Origin: CAYUAI01 sp964442745
GTDB taxonomy: Bacteria > Pseudomonadota > Gammaproteobacteria > S012-40
NCBI GenBank assembly: GCA_964442745.1
Contig: CAYUAI010000085.1
Span: 1-16,644 of the forward strand
Length of the DNA: 16,644 bases
Direction: 5' to 3'
The notes below the pieces were generated by a model. The model had not been told where the DNA came from, searched no databases, and saw only the letters and a list, made by a program, of their open reading frames with translations. The position numbers were made by a program, and so were the translations under genes. Shown here in pieces: positions 1-7,499 of this stretch (within the stretch, counting starts at the first letter, position 1; each line of letters begins with the position of its first letter).

Positions 1-397
1 AATAAGATTTGTTACACTGTAGTGTATAAAACTAAGGACGAGCTAGGGTATATAGAGCCTAAAAAATCTTCCGCAAAACAAACATAGTATTGCCGTGACT
101 GGCAATTTTGCTTATTATTTAACGGACCGCTGCGTTTATTACAACGCGAGTGCGTGTGAGCGGTGTAATTTTTATCAGCCGAGGTATTTTAAAACAACGA
201 TTGACCTTATTCATTGTTTCGGTCACCGTGTTTTATTCGAAAATTATACTTTCACTTACATTATGGAGCTGTACAATAAGGTGGCTTGGAAAGGCTAATC
301 GCAATGTGATCGAATTGGCCGGGACGATGAATAAGGTTCAACTTTTAGATCCATTTACAGTTTAGGATAAATATCGTATTTTTAGGAGAAAGATAAA
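1..397. other. Gene-poor leader region upstream of the GFA-like gene
   Basis: No recognisable gene. Two overlapping short open frames on the + strand (about 95-298 and 150-365) resemble nothing I know and lack a convincing ribosome binding site. The stretch holds a short palindrome near its left end (13-26) and, at its right end, the ribosome binding site of the gene starting at 398. Confidence 0.5.
13..26. promoter_or_regulatory. Small palindrome, possible repressor operator
   Basis: TACACT-GT-AGTGTA has perfect 6-bp arms around a 2-nt spacer, a layout common for TetR-family operators. No gene starts immediately beside it inside the window, so its target, if any, may lie outside to the left. 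This rests only on symmetry. Confidence 0.2.
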
Positions 398-817
398 ATG
401 TCTAATACAGAGATAGGTCATGGCCACTGCCTTTGTGGGAAGGTCAAGGTGATTGCTAATACGATGAGCCACAACGTTGGGACTGTGCGTAGTATGTGTC
501 GAAGATGGACTGGTGGACCTTTAATGGCCGTAGATTGTGGAACCGATGTTGTCTTTGAAGGAGAGGAGAATGTCAAGGTTTATGAATCATCGGCGTGGGC
601 GGAGCGAGGGTTTTGTGTGAATTGTGGAAATCATCTGTTTTACCGATTGAAAGAAAGTCAGCAATATATGATGCCAGCAGGTATTTTTGAAAATGATAAA
701 AATTTTGTGTTTGACCATCAAATATTTATTGATGAAAAACCAAGCTATTACTGTTTTTCAAATGAAACTCATAATATGAGCGGCGCCGAAGTTTTTGCTA
801 AATATGCCCCTGAATAA
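398..817 (+). CDS. GFA/CENP-V-fold zinc protein with degenerate catalytic zinc site
   Basis: A 139-aa protein of the GFA family (glutathione-dependent formaldehyde-activating enzyme / CENP-V domain), a small cytosolic beta fold that normally binds two zinc ions. The structural zinc ligands are visible as C11-x-C13 and C73-x-x-C76, and the family signature SMCRRWTGGP is at 32-41. The catalytic site is normally C-x-C-x-x-C just before this signature. Here it reads T29-V-R31-S-M-C34, so only the third cysteine survives, and the segment looks one codon shorter than usual. AGGAG at 384-388 fixes the start. The gene stands alone; the next gene is convergent. In most relatives the substrate is unknown, and S-(hydroxymethyl)glutathione synthase activity should not be assumed here. 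Family call is strong; activity is doubtful. Confidence 0.85.
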   Translation: MSNTEIGHGHCLCGKVKVIANTMSHNVGTVRSMCRRWTGGPLMAVDCGTDVVFEGEENVKVYESSAWAERGFCVNCGNHLFYRLKESQQYMMPAGIFENDKNFVFDHQIFIDEKPSYYCFSNETHNMSGAEVFAKYAPE

Positions 818-821
818 ATCC

Positions 822-850
822 TAAGGAATGGGCGACGCAAAAGCTTTCGG
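822..850 (+). repeat. Solo MITE/IS end related to the element at 8108-8284
   Basis: TAA followed by GGAATGGGCGACGCAA closely matches the right-hand terminus, read inward, of the MITE at 8108-8284 (TAA then GGAATGGGCACGCAA). Similarity continues weakly to about position 850. The partner end (a GCCCATTCC-type sequence) is not visible before 1151, so this is a broken or solo end just behind the stop codon of the preceding gene. Confidence 0.45.
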
Positions 851-1059
851 AGCGCGATATCTCGCGAAGTCAAGTTAAGACCCTGGAATGCATATAGAGC
901 CATAATCTTTATTTTACAACCAAAACATTACGAGAATATCACTACATAAAACAAAAGAAGAATGCTTTTTATCATATACAAGCTATTAACTTGCCTTTTC
1001 CCTATTTAGAATTTTATTGGGATAATTCATTGCTTTAGTTCGGCGCTTAATCGTCGGAG

Positions 1060-1117
1060 CGCTCACTTTTTAGTGGCGAGATTGAATCTACCGGCTTTAA
1101 GCCGGTAGTTGTTCAAT
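1060..1117 (+). repeat. Stem-loops resembling an IS200/IS605-type right end
   Basis: CTACCGGCT (1088-1096), a TTA loop and AGCCGGTAG (1100-1108) form a 9-bp stem. It is extended by ATTGAA (1081-1086) pairing with TTCAAT (1112-1117). A second small hairpin with a TTTT loop (CACT/AGTG) precedes it around 1064-1078. A hairpin with a CTTTAAG-like apex followed by a TTCAA-type sequence is typical of IS605/IS1341 right ends, which in full elements encode the 3' part of the TnpB guide (omega) RNA. No tnpB is present, so this would be a remnant. A plain terminator for the lipoprotein gene on the minus strand is the alternative. Confidence 0.35.
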
Positions 1118-1151
1118 GCGTTCTCCTGAAAGCGCTGCACCCAGTGATGAC

Positions 1152-2621
1152 TCAGGGGCAAGTCACCATGGCCAGGCCGAAAACGGCTGTTTGGCTTTCT
1201 TGCATGCATTCTCCTTCTAAGACTTGAAAATTACCACTGAAAAAATCGGTGCCGATGATGTCAAGCGGACCACCGGTATTGATTTTTGTGATCTCAGTAG
1301 CCGTATCGGAGTTGATCACTTCTAATACGGTATCTGCGGGTAGGCTCGCGGTAATCGTACCCGCCAGACTCGCATTGCTCGCTCCCTTGAATTGATCGCT
1401 AAGTAAACCGTATATGTTATTGATGGCATAGGCAATGTCAATGGAGCTATCTAGGCTAATGGAGCCGTTGGTGCTATCAACGCGGGCGTTGATCGGGGTC
1501 ATGGATAAGGACATGGCTTGATTGCCATCAATGGTTAGGCTGAGCGGTGTATTACCTATATCAATATTTTGGATATTAAGGGTTTTATTATTTCCATTAA
1601 AGTTGATGGTGCCGGTTAATTTTTCTAAAGCGAATACCAATGGGTAACTGGCGGTTTCCATCTCATTCGATAGGCTAGCTATGAGTTTGATGGCGGTTAA
1701 ACCGAATTCGATTTTAGCCGTTTTTGCTAGGGCGTCCGCACTTATTTTCACGACTTGGTTTGTCGTATCCATGGAAAAATCGATAGTTTTTTGATCAATT
1801 ATGCCCGCGATGCGAATGGCCTGTGGGATTGATAGAGTAAAACTACTTGTATTGTCATCGGGTGATGAAATGCTGGCTTTAAGGTGTCCTTCAAAAATCT
1901 CAGGAAGTTCTATCGAATCGTCTTGATTGTCGGCGAGATTGTCAATCGCTATCAAGGTTGATTTGATATCACTCAGTGATACTTCTAACGAGATGGAGGT
2001 AGCCGTATAACTTACCATAAACGGTTGTGAGTTATCGAATTGAAATGCCAGCGTACCGCTATTATCATCAATGACTTGTTGCACAAGGCGGGCTTTGCTC
2101 CACAGATCGATACAGTCCGTGAGATCCGTGTCCGTTTCATTTGTACAGAGCAGATCGCTATCAAATGCGTGATTAATGGTGTTACCCTCTACCGATGGAT
2201 TAATTAATATTTTATTGAATATTTGTTCAACAAACTCGCTCATAGCCTCACTACTATTTTCTGCGTCGCTGTCACGCTTGGCGAGTTTTTCGCTGCGTGT
2301 CTTTATTTTAATCGGCAGGCTTGTTTGAGCACTGGGTTCACTGCCGCCACTCCGACTAAATAGATTATTTAATACACTTAAATCGAGATCAAGTAATCCG
2401 GTATTGACGATGACTTGTGTGCTATTCGCATTCGTTATTTGAGATTCAAAAGCACGACGGGTTGATTTTAAATTTTTTACCACATGAGTTTTCGCTGTTT
2501 GTTTCGAGAGGCTGGCATCGACCGGAGTGACGTCATCTTTAGTATGATTGCAACCGCCGACAATGAGCGACAACACGGTTGAAAATAAGAACAATTTATA
2601 GGGATTGATTGATTTCAACAT
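1152..2621 (-). CDS. Outer-membrane-type lipoprotein of unknown family, beside TpsB
   Basis: A 489-aa protein with a lipoprotein signal peptide: basic N-terminus, hydrophobic stretch at about residues 9-21, and lipobox IVGG-C24. Asn at +2 of the mature protein favours outer-membrane sorting. The start at 2621 is chosen because AGGAG lies just upstream at 2626-2630 and the signal peptide begins directly there; an in-frame start 19 codons further up has no such site. The mature part is Ser/Thr/Asp/Asn-rich with alternating hydrophobic segments suggesting beta structure. Two close cysteine pairs (LLC...DC in the first half, EC...TC at the C-terminus) could form disulfides. I recognise no domain. 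It lies 212 bp downstream of the TpsB gene on the same strand, so it is a candidate partner of that transporter. Confidence 0.8.
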   Translation of the reverse strand: MLKSINPYKLFLFSTVLSLIVGGCNHTKDDVTPVDASLSKQTAKTHVVKNLKSTRRAFESQITNANSTQVIVNTGLLDLDLSVLNNLFSRSGGSEPSAQTSLPIKIKTRSEKLAKRDSDAENSSEAMSEFVEQIFNKILINPSVEGNTINHAFDSDLLCTNETDTDLTDCIDLWSKARLVQQVIDDNSGTLAFQFDNSQPFMVSYTATSISLEVSLSDIKSTLIAIDNLADNQDDSIELPEIFEGHLKASISSPDDNTSSFTLSIPQAIRIAGIIDQKTIDFSMDTTNQVVKISADALAKTAKIEFGLTAIKLIASLSNEMETASYPLVFALEKLTGTINFNGNNKTLNIQNIDIGNTPLSLTIDGNQAMSLSMTPINARVDSTNGSISLDSSIDIAYAINNIYGLLSDQFKGASNASLAGTITASLPADTVLEVINSDTATEITKINTGGPLDIIGTDFFSGNFQVLEGECMQESQTAVFGLAMVTCP

Positions 2622-2833
2622 TTTTCTCCTGGAGTTACGAAATAAAATCGGATTGTTAATGAGGAGACGGGATAACATCTGGAATTTGAAAATTTAATTT
2701 TGTGGTTGATGGTTTTGGGGATATATCGGTTAATATATGCCCGTAGCATTTAAAATACATGCATTCGGGAAAGTCATTGATTCGTATCTCACGTGAGAAT
2801 ATGGGAATTAACTCATCCCGTACACCTGGTCTA

Positions 2834-4495
2834 TCAATACCGATAATCAATCGATAAATGAAAACCATCTTCTTGTAAAGTTTTATCCAGACCAATCTTC
2901 ACTGATGTTAGTGCGTGCCCCCAATAAAATTGTGTATGCCAGTGTCGATTAGGAGCCCAACGCAAACCGGCGCCGAGACTTGAAATCGTTTTGGCCTCGG
3001 CTGGGCCGGCGACATTTTCACCCCAGCCGATATCGTAAAAACTAGCCACTTGCCATTTTCCCTGGCTTTTAGGAATCGTCAAGCGTACTTCAACGGAGTT
3101 GAAAAACCCCAAGTCTCTTATCCATAAATTTTCCCGGTAACCACGCACACTGTTAGCCCCCCCAAGGCTAAATTTTTCCATGGATAATAATCGATTGTTG
3201 CTCAATTGCAGATGACTACGGAATAATAATTGCGCACGATGTGAGGCAAAACGTTGCAACCATTGAAGCTGACTAAGCCAAGTGACAAATTTTCCATCGG
3301 CCAGGGTTGAGTTATCCGATGGTTCAGTGGATTCGTTAATGGTGGCATTAAACGCATCCAAGCCAAAATTCAAGGTGGCGTTGATGGCTAACACCTGGCC
3401 TTGACGCTGTTTAACCCATTCTTGTCCTAACCGTAATACGGCGACGGTGCTTTTACCATTTTCCATTTCCATGGAACCACCGAACAAAAAATTTTCGCTA
3501 TAACGTCGTTCGATTTCCATGGAGCCCGTCCACTGTTCATTTAAATCATGCCGCAATGGTTGACTCAACCGAATGCCATAATTTTTTGTTTTCCCAATAA
3601 TATCAATGGAGTTAAAAGGTTTTTCTATCACATTAGATTCACTGCGATGATAAGATACTTGTAAACGCGTGTCGCGGTGGTTCATCGGCAACGAATAATT
3701 TAGACTGATGCCATCAAAGCCTTTGGTGGTACTATATTTCAGGTGAATCGCATCACCATAACCCAAAAGATTCGAGTGGGTTCCCCACATTTCACTATGT
3801 AATTCACCAATGCTGGGTGACCGCCAATTATTCATGGTGATGCCAAACTGGTAAGGTCGGCTTTCTTTTACATTCACTCGTAACAGACTTTGGCCACGTT
3901 GTAATCCCGGTACCAATTGAGCACTAATATGATCAATCAATGGGTCCTGGTGTAGTAGCTGGATACGCGTTTGCAATTGATGCACGTTGAGCGGTTCATT
4001 GGCTTGCAAAGCCAGTCGTTGTTTCAGATAAGGGGTGCGTAACCGCTTGTTGCCAGTAATTTGTATTTCTGCTAGCTGCCCTTCGGTGATTAATATTTCC
4101 AATTCACCGTTCTGAAAGGCTTGATCGGGTAAGCTCGCTCCGGAATTAATATATCCCCGATTTACATAATAAAGCGTTAATGCACGACGCAAAGCTTGCA
4201 AATCATCATTGCTGATTTGACGTCCTTCATAGGGCACAATGACTGGTTTTAATTCATCATCCGAAAATAGCTGATTACCGGTGAGTTTAATATTTTTTAC
4301 CGACACCTGAAGTTGTGCGGACAAGGGTTGCTTTACCGAAGGTAATGGGAGGGTAGGTAGTACGGATTTTGAGGCAGTTAAAGTGAATGGTGAATCAGGC
4401 TTAGGCGATGTTGCTGCCGCCAGATGATACGAACTAGCTAGCAAACACAGAATATGGATAGTACGGTATAAAAAGCACGTAAAATTCCTTTTCAT
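2834..4495 (-). CDS. TpsB-family two-partner secretion transporter (ShlB/FhaC/HecB type)
   Basis: A 553-aa outer-membrane transporter of the Omp85/TpsB superfamily, which moves large TpsA exoproteins across the outer membrane. Visible in order: signal peptide (about 1-28, ending in Ala-Ala), a Pro-rich linker (about 37-60), POTRA 1 (about 64-139, with the VKNIKLTGNQLF start), POTRA 2 (about 140-215), then a 16-strand-type barrel ending in aromatic Tyr. The hallmark loop-6 motif V450-R-G-Y453 is present, at nearly the same residue numbers as in FhaC, and the length fits the family. No TpsA gene (very large, with an N-terminal TPS domain) is beside it; the next gene downstream encodes a lipoprotein. 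Only a weak Shine-Dalgarno (AAGAAG) precedes the start. Confidence 0.9.
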   Translation of the reverse strand: MKRNFTCFLYRTIHILCLLASSYHLAAATSPKPDSPFTLTASKSVLPTLPLPSVKQPLSAQLQVSVKNIKLTGNQLFSDDELKPVIVPYEGRQISNDDLQALRRALTLYYVNRGYINSGASLPDQAFQNGELEILITEGQLAEIQITGNKRLRTPYLKQRLALQANEPLNVHQLQTRIQLLHQDPLIDHISAQLVPGLQRGQSLLRVNVKESRPYQFGITMNNWRSPSIGELHSEMWGTHSNLLGYGDAIHLKYSTTKGFDGISLNYSLPMNHRDTRLQVSYHRSESNVIEKPFNSIDIIGKTKNYGIRLSQPLRHDLNEQWTGSMEIERRYSENFLFGGSMEMENGKSTVAVLRLGQEWVKQRQGQVLAINATLNFGLDAFNATINESTEPSDNSTLADGKFVTWLSQLQWLQRFASHRAQLLFRSHLQLSNNRLLSMEKFSLGGANSVRGYRENLWIRDLGFFNSVEVRLTIPKSQGKWQVASFYDIGWGENVAGPAEAKTISSLGAGLRWAPNRHWHTQFYWGHALTSVKIGLDKTLQEDGFHLSIDYRY

Positions 4496-4750
4496 CTGAC
4501 TTCTTACCCTGGTTGGTAAAACGAATGACGAGCGCCGATATTACGCCGAATTGCTCAAAATCACAACGCTTTTCCTTGGTAAATATTTACTACAAATCGT
4601 TTGAAAAGTATGATAAGTACGCTGAGTTCTTATTCCTTGTTAATGACAACTGGCTAGCCTGAATGCCGAGTAGCGTCATCTGGGAAGGATAAAATCACAT
4701 TTCCCCGATCACATTTTATCCAGGCTACGCGCTAGTGTGAAATGTCGGTT
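4496..4750. other. Intergenic region between tpsB and argJ
   Basis: A 255-bp gap between two minus-strand genes. It must contain the promoter of the TpsB gene and the 3' end signals of argJ, and it holds the GTAG...CTAC palindrome described separately. I cannot point to a convincing -35/-10 pair. Confidence 0.4.
4670..4728. repeat. REP/BIME-like palindrome downstream of argJ
   Basis: GTAGC at 4670-4674 and GCTAC at 4724-4728 flank a stem with perfect 9-bp arms, GGATAAAAT (4687-4695) and ATTTTATCC (4713-4721). Paired GTAG/CTAC heads around a hairpin are typical of REP/BIME elements mobilised by RAYT transposases. It ends 22 bp after the argJ stop on the minus strand, a usual REP position, and could also act in mRNA 3' end formation. 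Confidence 0.5.
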
Positions 4751-5932
4751 TCAAGTTGTGTAATAAGCATTTTCTTTCACATAAGCTTCCGTTAAATCAC
4801 AACCCCAAACGCGTTCAGAATAAGCGCCTTTGCCTAACACAACTTCAATATTCACCTCGTTTTGTTTTAATATTTCCGAAATCTCTGCAAGCGGCACTTC
4901 ATCACAATCTAAAATGGCCGCATCAATGCGAAGCCGATGCGGGTCTTTACCAAACAGTAGACTCATTTCACTAATATTGACCGTGTATTGAAATACCTTG
5001 CCAATCGCCATCACAAATCGTCCCCAATTGGGGTCCGCGCCGTAAATGGCGGTCTTTACTAGCGGTGAGTTAATAATGGATTTTGCCGTTAACAAGGCTT
5101 GCTCTGCCGTTTGGGCGCCCGATACCACCAGCTCAATGAGTTTTGTGGCACCTTCACCATCACGCGTAATGTCTTTTGCCAGATAAATGGCCATGCTAGT
5201 CAGCGTGTTTTCAAAGGCATTGCTGTCAATGGTACGAGTCAGGCCATTGGCTAATATCACGACCGTATCACTGGTTGAGGTATCGGTATCGATGGAGATT
5301 CGGTTAAAAGATTGATTTACCACCCGAGCTAGCATGGCTTGCAATTCATCGGATGTGATGGCGGCATCCGTGACGAAGTAACACAACATAGTGGCCATAT
5401 TCGGCTCAATCATGCCAGCCCCTTTAGCAATGCCAAGCAAGGTTGCATTACCGACTTTCGCGCTGACCCATTTAGGTCGACTATCCGTTGTCATAATGCT
5501 GCGAGCAAAATTTTCAATATGTTGTTCGGTCCGACCAAAATCCTGTATCAGATTTTCACATCCATTAATAATGACATTCATGGGCAAGCGTCGCCCAATC
5601 ACCCCAGTCGAGGAAGGCAACACCATGTCTGCATTGATACCGCAAGCCTTGGCCGCTAGTTGACAAATGGTTTCAGAATCGCTGATCCCTTGACGCTCGG
5701 TAGCCACATTCGCATTTTTTGAATTGACAATAACAGCTTGTAATAAGCCATTGCGCAAATGCGCTTTTCCCACTAGCACCGGTGCACCTGGCATGGTATT
5801 TCTAGTAAATACTCCGGCCGCTTGGCAAGGCACATCGGCAAGGATGCCGCCGAAATCCAGGGTCGTATCTTTGATACCAATGTTTTTACCAAACCAGGAG
5901 AAACCTGGCACTCGTTGAATTTCCGATTCCAT
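4751..5932 (-). CDS. argJ: Ornithine/glutamate N-acetyltransferase ArgJ
   Basis: A 393-aa cytosolic enzyme of arginine biosynthesis. ArgJ transfers acetyl from N-acetylornithine to glutamate (acetyl recycling) and in bifunctional forms also uses acetyl-CoA. It is made as a precursor that cleaves itself before a conserved threonine. Here that site is the KGAG-MIEPNMA-T181-ML motif, so alpha and beta chains of about 180 and 213 residues are expected. The oxyanion-hole segment PSSTGVIG is present. The NSKNANV motif has Lys where many homologues have Gly (NSGNANA). AAGGG lies 9 nt before the ATG. No other arg gene is nearby, so it stands alone in this window. Whether it is mono- or bifunctional cannot be told from sequence. 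Confidence 0.93.
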   Translation of the reverse strand: MESEIQRVPGFSWFGKNIGIKDTTLDFGGILADVPCQAAGVFTRNTMPGAPVLVGKAHLRNGLLQAVIVNSKNANVATERQGISDSETICQLAAKACGINADMVLPSSTGVIGRRLPMNVIINGCENLIQDFGRTEQHIENFARSIMTTDSRPKWVSAKVGNATLLGIAKGAGMIEPNMATMLCYFVTDAAITSDELQAMLARVVNQSFNRISIDTDTSTSDTVVILANGLTRTIDSNAFENTLTSMAIYLAKDITRDGEGATKLIELVVSGAQTAEQALLTAKSIINSPLVKTAIYGADPNWGRFVMAIGKVFQYTVNISEMSLLFGKDPHRLRIDAAILDCDEVPLAEISEILKQNEVNIEVVLGKGAYSERVWGCDLTEAYVKENAYYTT

Positions 5933-6104
5933 TGTTAACCCTTTAATAATTATATCATTGATTATTTTAATGAGTATAACAGAACCGTCACGTTGGAAAT
6001 ATCAGGAAAGTTTCCTATCAGGAATAACCATGTCATCACTTTACGGTTTGGTGCTCATATTTGGTTTGTATTCGCCTAAGGCACCTATTTTTGATGTTTG
6101 TTCT

Positions 6105-6113
6105 GGGGGGGGG
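6105..6113. repeat. G9 homopolymer tract between argJ and the hydrolase gene
   Basis: Nine consecutive G residues in the 224-bp gap, about 170 bp upstream of the argJ start and 44 bp beyond the stop of the hydrolase gene. Such tracts are slippage-prone and can cause phase variation when near a promoter; here the position makes that uncertain. Confidence 0.6.
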
Positions 6114-6156
6114 AATTGCAGAATTACTTGATTTGATCCTATTGTTTTTATAATGC

Positions 6157-7044
6157 TCACGGCTTCTCTAAAAACGCGTTCATATTTTTCAACACAATAG
6201 ACCACGATTCATTTCCCAGTGACTCTCTATCAATGATAAGATGGTTTTTTCCTCTGACAGAAAATCCGTTTAAGGAATCGAGAGTAATAAATTTTATTTT
6301 CTGATAAGATGGGTTTCTGAAAAAAGAAAGCCCCTGATACGAAACAATTTCATCTTTTTCTCGCATGAAAATTAAAGTTTTTGGCCAGGTTGTTAATTGT
6401 TCAAGGCTAAATTTTTTTCGTAGTTGGGCTTGAGCTTGGTAGGTGAGTATTTTTAGTCCATTAAAATGGCGATATTGTTTGTGATTAAAACTAGGCAGTA
6501 TGACACCATTGGGTAATGGAAGCCTTTCTGGTATCTTTGAGTACCAACGCAAATTGAGGGCTGGGGCAAACAAAATAAGTTTATCAAACATGTATTTTTG
6601 GCTGATAAGGAAGCTACCAATGGTCGCTCCTATTGAATACCCTAAAAACGAAATAGCTAGCTGCCGTTTTTTGGCTTCATTAACGGCCAAACAATAATAA
6701 TCGATGGCTTGTCGTTGCCAGCTGTCCACTGTAAATGCTGGATCGTGGTCACTCATGAGTGCTAGCCTTATTACCCCGTGATGTTGTTCACCTAATACCT
6801 TGATCAAGCTGTTCATTTTTGAAGGTTTTAGATTAAGGCCATGCACCACAATAAAGATACTTTTTATCTTAAGTTCATCCAAGTAATACCCTCGGCTTTT
6901 TTCAGTCTCGGATATTTTTTGATTGTATTTGTTATTTAACGAGGACAGTGTTTCACTAAAATCACGACAATGATTAGCAAAGACATGATTAAAGCCGGCT
7001 GATAAAAATAGAGAGGAAATAGTAAAATAAAAATTAAAGCCCAT
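6157..7044 (-). CDS. Exported alpha/beta-hydrolase (serine hydrolase), function unknown
   Basis: A 295-aa protein of the alpha/beta-hydrolase fold. A hydrophobic N-terminal segment (about residues 3-23) looks like a signal peptide, suggesting a periplasmic or secreted enzyme. Counting from the TTG one codon before the chosen ATG: oxyanion motif HGL at 69-71, nucleophile elbow G-Y-S138-I-G, acid in REKD232E, and histidine in KNH269L, which gives a plausible Ser-Asp-His triad. The substrate is not inferable; lysophospholipase- or thioesterase-like proteins are possible. The ATG at 7042-7044 lies in the 3' arm of a 15-bp stem-loop and has no clear ribosome binding site, so its translation may be restrained. 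It is 47 bp downstream of the small exported protein gene and probably read from the same promoter. Confidence 0.75.
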   Translation of the reverse strand: MGFNFYFTISSLFLSAGFNHVFANHCRDFSETLSSLNNKYNQKISETEKSRGYYLDELKIKSIFIVVHGLNLKPSKMNSLIKVLGEQHHGVIRLALMSDHDPAFTVDSWQRQAIDYYCLAVNEAKKRQLAISFLGYSIGATIGSFLISQKYMFDKLILFAPALNLRWYSKIPERLPLPNGVILPSFNHKQYRHFNGLKILTYQAQAQLRKKFSLEQLTTWPKTLIFMREKDEIVSYQGLSFFRNPSYQKIKFITLDSLNGFSVRGKNHLIIDRESLGNESWSIVLKNMNAFLEKP

Positions 7045-7080
7045 CAACTAAACGCCCATGTATGCGCGTTCAGTTGATGG
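7041..7080 (-). terminator. 15-bp stem-loop overlapping the hydrolase start codon (intrinsic terminator-like)
   Basis: Read on the minus strand, the arms at 7066-7080 and 7041-7055 pair over 15 bp (one G-U) around a 10-nt loop, followed by a T-rich stretch (GCTTTAATTTTTATTTT). It lies just after the stop of the small exported protein gene, so it fits an intrinsic terminator or attenuator. Its 3' arm also holds the ATG of the next gene, which would hide the start in folded RNA. Confidence 0.6.
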
Positions 7081-7091
7081 AGAAATATCAA

Positions 7092-7499
7092 TTATTCTGA
7101 AGCAAATGAAGGCATTCCACCTAACTGAACCCAAATGATCTTTAAGTTAGTTTTTCCAGGCGAAAATCGATGTTGAATGGTGACTGGTTTGTTATTGATA
7201 TACGCTTCGCGCAGGGTGTCAATAATGGCACCGTTAGCGGGTTTATTTTCATGATAACGGATACCAAAAACTTTACCAGGCTCACTATCTAGCGTCACTA
7301 AGACTTCAGCATCGAGAAAATCTTTTTTGTCACCAATTTCTAGGCCCTCGGTTTGAGCACGAAACAGAGTGATGTTGCCAGTCACGTTTTTACCATGCCC
7401 ATGAGGTCCTGCGAGCGTTTTAGGGGTATCTGCGTTTACGGTTGCAACGGCTAAGGTTAATAAAGAAAACACGAGTGCGACACGAATGGTTCCTATCAT
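7092..7499 (-). CDS. Small exported protein of unknown function
   Basis: A 135-aa protein with a classical signal peptide (about residues 1-23, ending A-T-V-N-A before DTPK), giving a mature periplasmic or secreted protein of about 112 residues. The mature part begins with a His/Gly-rich stretch (AGPHGHGK), followed by what looks like a small beta-rich domain with no cysteines. I do not recognise the family. AGGAG lies about 8 nt before the ATG (TTAGGAGAAGTTATCAATG). It is the first gene of a probable two-gene unit with the hydrolase at 6157-7044, separated by a strong stem-loop. Confidence 0.7.
   Translation of the reverse strand: MIGTIRVALVFSLLTLAVATVNADTPKTLAGPHGHGKNVTGNITLFRAQTEGLEIGDKKDFLDAEVLVTLDSEPGKVFGIRYHENKPANGAIIDTLREAYINNKPVTIQHRFSPGKTNLKIIWVQLGGMPSFASE

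Larger units (their letters stand above)
818..1151. other. Gene-free stretch with mobile-element remnants
   Basis: A 334-bp interval between the convergent GFA-like and lipoprotein genes, with no open frame I can support. It starts with a sequence like a MITE end (822-850), then a small hairpin (CGCGA-TATC-TCGCG, 853-866), an AT-rich middle, and a strong stem-loop close to the lipoprotein stop (1081-1117). It may be what is left of one or two small transposable elements. Confidence 0.5.

Noticed and set aside
95..365. Two overlapping short open frames on the + strand before the GFA-like gene
   Set aside because: No ribosome binding site, no recognisable family, and the two frames compete; probably chance.
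2656..2895. A 79-codon frame on the minus strand overlapping the end of the TpsB gene
   Set aside because: It overlaps the TpsB coding end by 62 bp in another frame, has no good ribosome binding site and no recognisable family; most likely a chance frame across the intergenic gap.
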